From the NCBI RefSeq assembly GCF_040436345.1, contig NC_133227.1, positions 22,566,671 to 22,630,670 on the forward strand: a stretch of DNA of 64,000 bases, written 5' to 3'. The translations under genes were made by a program, and so were the position numbers. The notes beneath the pieces are model-generated. The model did no database searches and was not told where the DNA came from. It worked only from the letters and a program-made list of their open reading frames with translations. This DNA is from Pagrus major (Eukaryota; Chordata; Actinopteri; Spariformes; Sparidae). Below are positions 25,987 to 37,093 of the stretch, one piece after another (the first letter of the stretch is position 1; each line of letters starts with the position of its first letter).

Positions 25987-28390
25987 ACTTTGTGAAGAAC
26001 TTCACCTTCCTTGACCCAGTTTTATTTATTTACATCTCTCTCAGGTCAAAATCTGGCCATGACGAACACTTTGGGTGACAAGGGTGTTGGGTTTTCCAAG
26101 AAATGTGCTGTTGATATTCACACCCCATAGATTGAATCCTATTGATTTAGATTTTTGCTTTAAAGCACAGTTTGAATGAATGTTGGGACACTTTCAGGCT
26201 CCAAAGAGGAAGAAGCCTCTCTGTAGTGCTATCCAGACATTGAACTTTCCATTTTTAGCTCTTTAAATAATCAGTAATGCACTTGCTCTAACACTTTTGG
26301 GGGTATTGCAGCCTCTATCAGCCAGAAACAGGGCTTTCATCTGTCAGTATGCTTCGTTATAAGTGCTTCTCGGATGGTCGAACAGCTTCGGATACCCCCC
26401 CTCTCCCTACACCTTTCTGATGATGGATTGAAGTGTCGCTATATCCGACAGTTTCTTTAACTTTTTGGTCTATAACCAAAACCAAAAAACTGACATTCAC
26501 ACTCTTCACGCCATGATTGGCCAGCTGTGCGGAGGCGAGAAAAACAAGCAGGATGTAAACTACGACTATTTCTGTCACTTTTCATTGGAACAAACAAGTA
26601 AAACACTGTGGACGTCTTCCCAGAGAGACTGTCTGAAAATGTGTCCTGATCATAATAACAAGACTGAACTGATGTTTATTTAGCAGTAAACTACTTTCCT
26701 CCTATTAAGCATTTATAAGCAGTATACAAACATTTCATAAATGGTCTATAACACACTATAATGTTGTTAATTCCTCCTGTATGCACCCATAAGTGGTGAT
26801 AATATAAATTATGTTTTAAAAAAAGGTTTAAAATAAATAAACAAATATCTGCATACAACTACACATAACAAAGTGTGTTATAAGCCTTTAATTAAATGTT
26901 TGATTGCTGTGCAGAAATGCAAAATATGAGGACTTACAGTAAAATGTAAACCTACTGAGACAAACATGCCTCATAGACCAGGTACTGGGGAGGAAGATGT
27001 TCATGTTTTTCTGTAAATAAAAATAACTGTCATTCTGTGTCAGATGTTCTTGACAAGGCAACTTTATTTGTGTGGAACAAAGTCATAAAGAAATACAGTA
27101 AAGGTAAAAGATTTACAGTAAAAGTGCAAAAGTACAGACAAAATATAAAACACTGGAAAAACATAAACAGTTAAAATGAAGGCTAATTTAAAGCTAAGCT
27201 GCAAAAAGCTATTAATTTATACTTTGACTAACGGCAGCATAGAAGAGAAAATCCTCCAGGTAGGTTTTTAAGTCGTATGCATTATACTGTTTGTCCACTA
27301 GAGGGAGCTAGATGCCCTTTATCTCTGTTAAACCACCTCAATATCCATTGGTGGAGACAAATTCCTTCTTTTAAAGCGTCTACCAAAATTAAATTAATAA
27401 ATGATGTCCCTTATTGGACTGTTTTATAGCCCGATACATGCTTTTACATCAAACTACAGAACTGTTCTGCTGCTATAAAAATAAGACTCAACAGTGTTTT
27501 CATATAATCTCGGTGCTGGCTTCATTACACTGACTTCCTGCCAAATTTAGGATTTAAATCAGAATCCTTCAAGTTAATCTAATGGCTTAAATTAATTTGG
27601 CTTAATGTCTGAAAGCTCCCTCCAGAGCCCCAGAAGACTTTATACAGCTGTGTGAGCGGTTCAGACCTCTCAAGTGATAATATAAGTTTACACACCACTG
27701 CTGTTGGGCTGCTGTCGTCTGTCTTGTATTATTTGTTTTTAGCATTTAACCAAATGGAAGTGTCGACCAAAAACATAAAGGGCTGGAACGAGATCAGATA
27801 AGACAGATATTTATGTACACTTCATTACACGGGAGTCAAAGAAAAAACAACTTTAATCAGTGTTTATTTCCTGTAAGCAGATCTCCAATTTCATCCAGTA
27901 ATTTTTCACACCTCTATTTCTGTAGACGGAGAGCTGAGAGTTATCTTGATAGTCGGCAGAGCCCATAAAAAGGATACTTGTTAAGAGTGTATTTTCTTGC
28001 AACCAAAAAAACCCTACAGCAGGTAGATATCAGTGTTACAAAAGCTTTAAATAAAACATGAAATATATAAGATACAAATAGAATAAATGATGAGGCCACT
28101 GCCATCTTCGCAGTGCCTTCAGTCCCAGAAAGAAACAGAAGCCGTTGCATCCACTTTGGTAAAACTCACCTTCCTGTGTTGCTTCTGGTGCTTCATTTTG
28201 TCATTTGTGATGTGGCTCACACACAAGCTTCAGGAATGTGGGTAATAACAATTAGGTTAATAACAAAGCCAACGAGTGTTATTCTGTCATAAAAGTTGAG
28301 CAACCGCCGGTTCAAGATTTAAAGAAACATTCAGCGTAAACTGTAATAGTTAACAGTTGTTCGCTGTTGGACACACTGCTTCTACGGTGG
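25987..28390. other. smg8 3' UTR and intergenic spacer
   Basis: The 3' UTR probably ends near the overlapping AATAAA signals at 26832-26841 or the one at about 27015. At 26740-26885 the words TATAACACACTATAA and GTGTGTTATAAG form a loose inverted pair, suggesting a small degraded TIR element. 27045-27310 starts CAAGGCAACTTTATTTGT, a common fish repeat beginning. No gene was found. The change from 17q22-like to 21q22-like gene content falls here or just downstream. Confidence 0.5.
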
Positions 28391-28398
28391 CCCTGAGG

Positions 28399-28537
28399 GT
28401 CAAAACACAACATGTCTTTGTGTTTTCTGAAACGTTGTCATCTATTGTGAAATGTTGTGTTTTGACGCGTTTCAACTTTCCATCTAGATAGATAGACAAT
28501 GACTGAATTTTCATTTTTGGGTGAACTTACCCTTTAA
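28399..28537. mobile_element. Fold-back hairpin plus half MITE
   Basis: GTCAAAACACAACAT at 28399-28413 and its exact inverse complement at 28452-28466 can form a 15-bp stem with a 38-base loop. Immediately after, 28485-28537 is the right terminal repeat of the 469-bp MITE family (AATGACTGAATTTTCATTTT, ending CCCTTTAA). Together they suggest a degraded or truncated MITE with an internal hairpin. Confidence 0.55.
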
Positions 28538-28919
28538 ACTAATGTATAAATGTCTTTCAGCACATACTACTACGTAATACTTGTGTAATACTTTGTTTTA
28601 ACTATCACCTCAACTTCTTTTTCAGTTTTTCACTTCAACTCTACCTGTTGTCGCTGTCACACAGACACATTTCCATCGTCAGACCACTTTTTTTTTATTT
28701 GTATTGACACCAAGAGTTTCCCAACAACTCATAATGCCCTTCAGAGAACAATCAGGTACTGGAAGCAGTAAATCTGGGTGTGTGCGTGTAAAGCAACAAC
28801 AACCATAAAAGACGCAAAACAAACCCGAGGTGTTCAGTGTCTCACCTGTGGACAGGTAAGGGGAGGCGGAGGAATAACAGCCAACCCACATGCAGATCTG
28901 AGTTTACAGCTCGGCTTTG

Positions 28920-29083
28920 TGTCTCATTTCTGTTCCAGCCTGAAACGACTGTGCCAAAGTTCAGCGCTCGCAGCTCGGGACAATAGGAGAAAGAAGACAC
29001 TGGACTGGATGTTCTCTCTGTGACCCTGAAGACGAGTGACGGCAAAACACCTGAGACTATTCAACAAGGCAGCGCAGCAGGAT
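28920..29083 (+). other. kcnj15: Probable kcnj15 5' UTR exon
   Basis: A strong donor (GCAGGAT|GTGAGTA, 29083/29084) closes a moderately GC-rich segment. It faces a strong acceptor (TTTTCTTTTGTCAG, ending 30609) 70 bases before the kcnj15 ATG. A non-coding first exon spliced to the single coding exon is typical of Kir4-type genes. The 5' boundary and the promoter are not defined. Confidence 0.45.
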
Positions 29084-29454
29084 GTGAGTATACTACACAT
29101 TGTCAGATTTATCAGGTAATCAATGATTATTTAACGTTACGGTAAAGTGTCCCCGGGGCTCCTGTAATGGTTCACTAGGAGGTTAACTTGCAACGTTGTT
29201 TAAACCGAGAGAGGAAGCAGCAGTTTGTTTTGCAGACAGTCTGGGTTATGGTACGTTTGAAAGATTTTATTAATCAAATCTCATTTTGTTGTGTTGAATC
29301 GTCTGCTGTGACTTTGTCCCCTTCAGAGGACAAATCTTGATCAACTTTAGAGGAACGTACCAAAGTTTTTGCATGTTTAAGCCTCATGTGAATAACAGTG
29401 CAGTACTTTAGTATTTTAATTTGTACATTAAAGATGTTTTTACTTATTACTCTG

Positions 29455-29605
29455 TTAGGACACTCCCACCTCCAGTTAGTTAGAACTGAAGAAGCCTCTT
29501 GGATCAGAGGTGAAACGTCTTCAAGAAACTGAAACAAGTCCAGTTGGCTACGATACAGCACTTAATATTACCCTGACCTTGCTGACTGAGAACCATCATC
29601 AACAT
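29455..29605 (+). mobile_element. Penelope-like element 3' fragment
   Basis: The stretch AACTGAAGAAGCCTCTTGG, then GAAACGTCTTCAAG and ACTGAAACAAGTCCAGTTGG, matches the flank of the fragment near 9745-9830. It is a recurrent companion of Penelope-like endonuclease remnants in fish (recalled). Confidence 0.55.
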
Positions 29606-29771
29606 TTTACTCTGTATTTAACAGCTGTTGAAACAAAATTTTTAGTTTTACATTTGATGTGACACAAAAAACACCTTTGTTTTTCTTTTCTGATGATGGA
29701 TGATCTATTTTTCACAATGATCACTGCTAAAATCTGCAAACATTCGATTGTTAATACTTTACGAAAGGAAA

Positions 29772-30020
29772 AGCAGTGTTGTAAAAACTACCCAAAAGTC
29801 ATAAATTGAATAAAAGTAAAATGTTAATTTCGGTAAAAATGAAAGCCACCAATACAAATAGTATTAGATTAAAAGTCTTAAAGTGTGCTCAAAATGTAGC
29901 AGAGTGGAAGTATAAAGTAGCAGGAAATGGAAATACTCTGAATTCATCATACTTGATAAAGTAGAAGTACCCTTAAAAACTGTACTCAAATAAAATACTT
30001 TACAGTCCATCACTGAGGAG
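29772..30020. repeat. AGTACTTTTACTT-type interspersed repeat in kcnj15 intron
   Basis: Begins CAGTGTTGTAAAAACTACCC and ends ATACTTTACAGTCCATCACTG. Both ends fit the family seen at 12315-12650. Confidence 0.6.
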
Positions 30021-30679
30021 CAGCTGTAGCGTACTTTTTCCAGTACCGGTATTTAGCTTTTCTTACCTTCCAGGCAGCCGCTGGTGTTCAATTTATTTTT
30101 ATGGTTTAACAAACAACTTTTGGAGACTTGAAACTTAGGTTCAGTTTAGACGATCAGTCACAGTTAACATCAGTATCTGTTTTTTTGTTATCTACTTTCC
30201 TCAGCACTGCAAGCTCTGTCACCACTACTAAAAATGAAACATTTACACTGTGTTGAGTAATTTGCCTAAAGGAAGTTTTAATATCTTAATCTAAGTCTGT
30301 TTTCTTAGACAAATGAGATTAATCTAAAGAACTGGACGTCCAGGAGGCAAGAAAATCTAAAACACGAAAGAATATTTTTAGAAAATGAGCTTAAAAAAAC
30401 AAGATGTAATGTTAATGTGTTAATTTGGTTTGTTCAGACAGAAAACAAAGTAAGTTTTGACCAGTGGACTGTTTATCCGCCCCAAACAGCCAATGAAACG
30501 ACTGGACATACATTAGCTTTAAGCTAGCTGGCATTAAATGATATCTTGGTGATATGATATGCTTAATGTTGAGATATTAATCACATATTTCTTGGTTTTC
30601 TTTTGTCAGTCCTTCCACTGGGATTGCTACACTGAAACCTGAGGAGTCACCATCAGTTTTTAATTGACCCTCAAGCATC

Positions 30680-31702
30680 ATGGCCACCAGGAAGGCCGAG
30701 GTCCAGCGAAGGATCGTGTCCAAGGACGGCCACAACAACGTGCGGATCGACAACGTGGAGGGCATGGTCAAGCTGTACCTGCACGACATCTGGACCACTG
30801 TGGTGGACATGAAATGGCGCTACAAACTCACTCTGTTTGCCTCCACCTTCGTCATGACCTGGTTCATCTTCGGGGTCATCTTTTACTTCATCGGCATGGG
30901 CAACGGAGACTTCGAGGCCGGTTTGAGTTCGAACCACACGCGGTGCGTGATCAACGTGGAGACGCTCACCGGAGCCTTCCTGTTCTCTCTGGAGTCACAG
31001 ACCACCATCGGCTACGGTTTCCGTTACATCTCGGAGGAATGTCCTCTGGCTATCTTCACTCTGGTGGCTCAGCTCGTCATCACCGGCCTGGCCGAGATCT
31101 TCGTCACCGGCGCCTTTCTCGCCAAACTGGCTCGACCCAAGAAGCGAGCGGAGACCATCAAGTTCAGCCAGTCGGCGGTGATCTGCCGCCGCCAGGGCAA
31201 GCTGTGTCTGATGGTCAGAGTGGCGAACATGAGGAAGAGTCTTCTGATCCAGTGCCAGCTCACAGGAAAGCTCCTCCACTCCAACGTGACGGAGGAGGGC
31301 GAGAAGACACAAATCCACCAGAGCGCTGTGGAGTTCAACATGGACTCCAGTAGCGAGTGCCCCTTCCTCATCCTCCCGCTCACCTTCTACCACGTTCTGG
31401 ACGAGCACAGCCCGCTGGCAGGACTTAACGCTGAAAACCTGCGCACTCGTGACTTCGAGCTGCTGATCACCCTCAACGCCACCATGGAGTCGACGGCGGC
31501 CACGTGCCAGAGTCGCACCTCCTACGTTCCTCAGGAGATCCTCTGGGGCTACGAGTTCAAGCCGGTGCTGTTCAGCACCACAGGTGGACGCTACGTGGCA
31601 GATTTCAACTTTTTTGACAAGGTGCAAGCGAGCAACGATGCAGCTTTCATCAGTAACAACACAGAGAAGCTCAAACTGGAGGAAGATTATAAGAGAGAAT
31701 AG
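30680..31702 (+). CDS. kcnj15: Kcnj15 (Kir4.2) inwardly rectifying K+ channel
   Basis: A plasma-membrane tetrameric K+ channel subunit, typically epithelial, encoded by one coding exon (340 aa). Visible features are [17 protein letters not shown] starting TM1 (about residues 46-72), the pore helix and filter TIGYGFR (109-115), and TM2 (about 123-148). Glu139 is at the position that sets strong rectification in Kir4.1 (E158). Cys89 and Cys121 are placed for the extracellular disulfide, and [10 protein letters not shown] (151-160) is the PIP2-binding linker. The N-terminus and TM1 are closer to Kir4.2 than to Kir4.1, while the [12 protein letters not shown] stretch and the C-terminus look Kir4.1-like. 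The neighbours vps26c and ttc3 support kcnj15. The protein ends in [10 protein letters not shown], about 20 residues short of human Kir4.2, and lacks its terminal PDZ ligand. The start has A at -3 and G at +4. Confidence 0.9.
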   Translation: MATRKAEVQRRIVSKDGHNNVRIDNVEGMVKLYLHDIWTTVVDMKWRYKLTLFASTFVMTWFIFGVIFYFIGMGNGDFEAGLSSNHTRCVINVETLTGAFLFSLESQTTIGYGFRYISEECPLAIFTLVAQLVITGLAEIFVTGAFLAKLARPKKRAETIKFSQSAVICRRQGKLCLMVRVANMRKSLLIQCQLTGKLLHSNVTEEGEKTQIHQSAVEFNMDSSSECPFLILPLTFYHVLDEHSPLAGLNAENLRTRDFELLITLNATMESTAATCQSRTSYVPQEILWGYEFKPVLFSTTGGRYVADFNFFDKVQASNDAAFISNNTEKLKLEEDYKRE

Positions 31703-31852
31703 AGGATACGTGTCATCCCTACTGATGTAACTGTGATATGTTAATTAAGCCTCAACATGTTTGTATAATATTGTATAAAAAGTGATTTGGTCCAAGTTTT
31801 CATTAAAAAGGACTCTTAGATGTTCAAGATTGGAAAATCTGACATGCAATGA

Positions 31853-31858
31853 AATAAA
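31853..31858 (+). terminator. kcnj15: kcnj15 polyadenylation signal (AATAAA)
   Basis: The first canonical AATAAA downstream of the kcnj15 stop codon, 150 bases after it. Use of the signal is inferred. Confidence 0.5.
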
Positions 31859-32079
31859 AAAATTTCCCTGCATTTTATTTATTAGCCTAGTTAAATCATC
31901 ATAATCATCATTTATATTTAATTAATATTAATTTTCAAGTTTTAATTCACCTTTACCTGAATGCTTCTCAGTAGAGTTGATAACCCCAAATAAAATGTAT
32001 TAGTCTGGGTTTCAATTGAGAGCTTTAGCGTCCACAAATGTTAAATGCTTTTAAGGCATTTTAAGAAGAATTTATGTTT

Positions 32080-32600
32080 TTTTTAGATCCTTCAGTTTGA
32101 CATTGTGATAGTCCTTTTTTTGATAGATCTCATTTAAGCTAAAAATGAAGCTAAAGCTAACAGACAATTGGTTTGCTAAAAGCTAGCAACACCTAGCCTG
32201 GCTGTGTTAAAAGAAAACCAACTCTGCCAAGCATAACAGCCTAACCGCTAACATGTTATGGCCTATCTTGTTTGATTAATTTGTCAAAAAAAAAAAAAAG
32301 GTTAAAAAAAATAGATACAAATTAGAGGTTGTGGTTTTTGTACCCCAAGTAAGCTAGCTAGGATGAGTCAACAGGTTAGCAGGACAAGACAGAAGCAGGA
32401 CTTTTGATGATGCTAGCAGTCACTTTCTTCAGTGGTTGTTGGTCAAGAAACGTTTAAATAACAAAGATTTATTTGTTATAAATCAGACAACTTTGAAGTT
32501 AATGGATGGAAGTTGATGTTGATGTTTGACAGCTAGCAGTTTCCCTCTGTTCCCAGTCTTTGTGCTAAGCTAAGCTAACCATCTCTGGTCTGAACAGAAA
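32080..32600. repeat. Degenerate GCTAAGCTAAGCTAAC-family repeat
   Basis: Contains AGCTAAAGCTAACAG, AACACCTAGCCTGGCTGTG and, near 32545-32580, CCCAGTCTTTGTGCTAAGCT followed by AAGCTAACC. The same words and order recur in the 44640-45110 copy. The spacer that continues to about 33390 shows no gene. Confidence 0.55.
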
Positions 32601-33391
32601 TTCACATGACGTGATTCACAGACACAAATGTCAGCTTTGTTTGTTATATTATTAGGATAGACAAATAAATTATGAGCTATAATAATACACTGGTTGGTAC
32701 AAAAGATTATATGATGTAGACTTAAACAAATTGTTTTGTAAATTGAGGCTTCTTTATTGAGTAAAAATAAAATGAAATGTCATGTTAATTTTGTGCAAAT
32801 AGATGATTAATACCTCCCAGTGCTTGTTGGGATAGTCTCCAGTTACCAATGACCCCGAATAGAAATAAGTGCTAATAGAGAATGAATGGAAAGATAATTG
32901 GATGAAGCTGTTTGAAGGACAGAACTGGTTCAGCCACCAGCTCCAGTTGTCTTTTGTTGTGGCAACACTGAAGAGCAGCCAGAATGAGCTACGAGTTGTA
33001 TCTGGTCCAAACAACCTTTCAGTCCAAAACACAACTGATCTTTTACTGTGGGAGAGGAAACATTTTGATCAACAAGATTGTCTATAAAGGTTATCTTCAG
33101 GCAGATTTCATTCAAGTGAGAACTATTCACAGTGAGGTCTGTGGAAAAGGGGGACTCATTTTCCTGTTGCAAGGCAGTTTAATTTTTTTTTTTTTTAAAA
33201 AGTCAATATATTTTAATGCTTTGCAAACTATACATTAATTTCTATGGATTGTAAATCTCAAGAACAGAGGAAACACAAAACTACAACTATTTTTATGTCC
33301 AGACTCCATCACGCTTTTACTTTGAAGGATACAGGCAGGGGGGAAGCCTTTTCGAGGAACACACGGCTGGTTTTATTCTGAAGGATGTGAA

Positions 33392-33541
33392 CCGGAAGTC
33401 GAGTTGTTGTCGCAGCAGAGCGGAAGTCAAACTAGAAGGGCAGCTACATGTAGATAAAAACAGCACAAAGTTTGTTTTTTATAACAATAAATACACATTA
33501 ATCAGTTCATTAAATGTGTGTCTGACGTCTGATTGTCAGAG
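33392..33541 (+). promoter_or_regulatory. vps26c: vps26c proximal promoter with ETS sites
   Basis: CCGGAAGT at 33392-33399 and GCGGAAGT at 33420-33427 lie 115-150 bases before the start codon and no TATA box is seen. The leader continues directly into the ATG at 33542. Confidence 0.5.
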
Positions 33542-36500
33542 ATGAGCGTCACTTTGGATATACGACTGAAAAGAGCCAACAAAGTTTACCATGAAGGGGT
33601 GAGTACGTTAATCAGCTAACAAGCTGCTTCTGTGGCTGGTTTAGCTAACTTTAGTCTTTCTGTCTTAGTGTTTACCTATAACTCTCAGTGAAGTAGTATA
33701 TTTTATGAACACGTTAGCTAGCTAGCTAGCTGGGAGGCGTTGTCCTCACATGACCAGCAGCTGGTTAGCGGGGGGTGTTACGACAAAATCTGTCACCCTG
33801 TCAGATTGTGTGCAGGGAAAACACATGTGAAGTACTACTGCAGTACAGACAGACCTAAACACTGCTGGCTACCAGTCACTGCTACTACTATCAAGATTTC
33901 AGTCTATCAGAAATCTGTAAAAACTAATGATACTGATATATGAAGTAGCAGAAAGTATAAATACTCAAGTAAAGTACCTCAAAGGTGTACTAAACAACAG
34001 TACTTGATCAAATTGTACTTAATTTCATCAGTGGTTGTTTTAAATTTTGACACAAAGATTTAAAGTTTTACTGCAAATGAATATCGGTTCCAAAAAACAG
34101 TTTTTAGATTGATTGATTGATTTCTAATCATCGGTATCGGCCCTGAAAAAGCCACATCGGTCGAGCCCCACTAAGAAAAAATATCACATGATCATGATGT
34201 CATTGTTTTCTTCTGTGAAAATTAAAATTGTACTGAAAATGTAATCATCAGTAATCATATCTCAATATCTGTAAAAATAATCCCACAGCCTTTTTTGTAT
34301 ATGTAATTGAAAACATAACACAAAAAGCTCAGCACAGAAATGTAAAACTAGTTTAAAAAGAATGATTCAGTGAAAATATAGTTTAAAATTTCTGATTGGG
34401 TCACAGAATCTGGTGTAACACCGGTACAGATGCTGGTGCAGGTGTGGTGTTTGAACTGCAGACTGTGCTGTGATCAATACGGGGCGACAATAAGTCAGAC
34501 ACATTATTTGGTCATGTCTAATTCTGCAGCTAAGATCAGAGTTGAAGATATTAAAATGGACTTTTCACTATGAAAATCTTAAAAGCAGTGAAGACGGTGG
34601 TCAGGACCTCTGTGGTGTTGTTCTGTGTGCAGGAAGTGGTGGCTGGTGTCATCTTGCTGGTGTGTAAGGAGGCGCTGCAGCACCACGGCATCTCTCTGAA
34701 CATGGAGGGGCTGGTGAACCTGCAGCTGAGCTCCAAGAGCGTCGGCGTCTTCGAGGCTTTCTACAACTCTGTCAAGGTGAAGTATGGGCTGAATCATTTA
34801 AATCAGCCAAACTCAACTCTGCTCAGACAAAGCATGATATCATGATAATGTTATTTGATCTCATAGACACTCAACAATTGAGGCAAGACAGCCAAGGTAG
34901 TTTGAAAACCTGTCATTTAAATAGTCAGACAGTCTAAAATGATGCCTAATGATCAGATCAAACCTAGATTAATCAGTATAAAGACAAAATAGCAAATCAA
35001 AAGTTCTGTTTTCAACTTCTCTAATGTGATGATTTGATGTCGCAGCCCATCCAGCTGATCAGCAGTAACGTTGAGGTGGCCAAGGCGGGGAAAGTCCCGG
35101 CAGGAAAGACCGAGATCCCCTTCGAGTTTCCTCTGAACACGAAAGGCAACAAAGTTTTGTACGAGACCTACCACGGTGTCTTCGTCAACATTCAGGTGAG
35201 TCAGAGACACAAAGCTGTGTTCAAACTGTAGCAGCTGCAGCTTTACATCTGTGATGTCGACATTTGGCGTGGAGGTGAAGTGTTTTGAGGTCGGCTGCTC
35301 GTACGCGGTCGCAGCTATTGTGAATTCGTACTCGTTTATTTGTTTGCACATTAAAAAATGACATTATGACCTGAACACAAAGACACTTAGACAGTATACA
35401 AACACATCTTTACCTACATATACTGAATAAAAATCTAAAGTTAACAAGAGCTCGTGCAGGAGAAGTAGGACAGTAAAAGTTTACACAAAGACATTGTCTA
35501 AAAATGCAAGGAAAGACAAACAAACGACAGATTTTTAAATTCAGTTCGTCCTGTTGTCTCCTCCTCAGTACACCCTCCGCTGTGACATGAAGCGCTCCCT
35601 GCTGGCCAAAGACCTGAGCAGGAACTGTGAGTTCATTGTGCACTGTCAGGTGAGTGAACAATAGACAACGTTTAGATAAACTATTGTGATGATGTAAATT
35701 AGACTAGAATAAGCTTTCTGCTTGTTTCTCCTTTGCGTTTCTTCTTTTATGAGCCGACAGGATTTGGCAAATATATACAGCTGTGAACTTTTGTCATTAT
35801 TTTTACTCATTCTGTCAAGAAATTTGCAAAGTCAGCACGTTAAGTACACAAGTCAGCACGTTAGTTAAACAGACACAAAACAAGCCAGATAGAATAAAAT
35901 AGACTAAATAAACTAAAAAAGATATTTACAGTATTTACATGACGTGCAAAGTAGCTTTGAGGTAGGTTGGATTTTTGATGCAGTCCTGGAATTATCTTGT
36001 TACGCTAAACCTTCAGCACCCTTTTGTCAACATGACAGTCTGGAACGAAAATGTCTCAGCAACTCTGAGGTTTTTAAAAAGTCTTATTCTGCACTTGACT
36101 TTATGCCTTAAGGTGCATTTTCTCCCTTTACACCTTGAAAAATGCTCATAGTCTTGTGTTTTTATCTACACAATCATTCACGTAGACAAAAAATATTTTA
36201 ACATTAGAAAAGAAACAATCCTGCTGTCATATTTTATTTGCTGTCTCCTGGCATCAAAGTTAGTGAGCGTTAAATTATCATGATTAATGTTTAAATGATT
36301 AAAATGTTTTTAGCTGAAATCTTTTTTATCAAACTCTGATGTTCGCCGTGTTGAACTGTGTGGAGTCTGTTTGACTTCCAGCCCCAGAAAGCTAAAGTCG
36401 TCCCGACTCCGGTGAACTTCACCATCACTCCAGACACCCTGCAGAACACCCGCGAGGTGAGAAACACCAGAGATTCACTTCATTGCTTCTCTCTGTTTAA

Positions 36501-37093
36501 ATTAAAGCTGTGCTGACAGGAGGAACTTCCTTTCTGTCTCCAGAGGTCTTCACTGCCAAAGTTTCTAATCAGAGGCCATTTAGACGCCACCAACTGCGTC
36601 ATCAGCCAGCCGCTGACCGGAGAGGTGGTGGTGGAGAACTCGGACGTTCCCATAAAGAGTATCGAACTGCAGCTTGTGCGAGTAGAGACCTGTGGTGAGT
36701 ACGAGCTGTGAAATGATGATCGGATGAATCTTTTCTGAGTTGCTGTCTTTCTAAGCGTCCGCTGTGTTCAGGTTGTGCTGAAGGTTACGCCAGAGACGCC
36801 ACAGAGATCCAGAACATCCAGATAGCTGAAGGTGACGTCTGCCACAGCCTCTCTATTCCCATCTACATGGTGTTCCCCCGGCTGTTCACCTGCCCCACGC
36901 TGGAGACCACCAACTTTAAAGTCGGTCAGTAAATCCCTCCACGCTGTCTGATGTTCTTCTGAAGTGCTTCTGTTCTCCTGATGTGACGATGTTGTTTTCC
37001 GTCTTTGTAGAGTTTGAAGTCAACATCGTCATCGTGCTTCACGACGATCATCTGATCACAGAGAACTTCCCTCTGAAGCTGTGCAGAGTCTGA
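33542..37093 (+). CDS. vps26c: Vps26c (DSCR3), Retriever/Commander arrestin-fold subunit
   Basis: Vps26c joins Vps29 and Vps35l in the Retriever complex, which recycles SNX17-bound receptors from endosomes to the cell surface. Eight coding exons: 33542-33598, 34633-34776, 35046-35195, 35569-35649, 36382-36456, 36544-36694, 36772-36924 and 37011-37093. They sum to 894 nt and 297 aa, the length I recall for human. The order of landmarks matches human: IRLKRANKVYH, MEGLVNLQLSSKSVGVFEAF, KTEIPFEFPL, YETYHGVFVNIQ, TLRCDMKRSLLAKDL, the Cys-Gly-Cys-Ala junction across exons 6/7, FPRLFTCPTLETTNFKVEFE, and LITENFPLKLCRV at the C-terminus. All introns are GT-AG. No frameshift or missing segment is seen. 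Confidence 0.96.
33935..34165. repeat. Two interspersed repeats in vps26c intron 1
   Basis: 33935-34035 carries AGTATAAATACTCAAGTAAA of the AGTACTTTTACTT family. 34125-34165 carries ATCGGTATCGGCCC followed by CATCGGTCGAGCCCCA, a second family whose relative sits at 9300-9345. Confidence 0.5.

Noticed and set aside
30664-31353. 229-codon plus-strand frame overlapping kcnj15
   Set aside because: It is an alternative frame of the GC-rich kcnj15 exon, with His/Gln/Arg-rich nonsense content. The Kir frame holds the TIGYG filter.
30995-31627. 210-codon minus-strand frame over kcnj15
   Set aside because: Antisense shadow caused by strong third-position GC bias; no splice or start context.
30680-31702. 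Assignment as kcnj10 (Kir4.1)
   Set aside because: Some segments look Kir4.1-like, but the N-terminus and TM1 fit Kir4.2, and vps26c and ttc3 next door fit the 21q22 position of KCNJ15.
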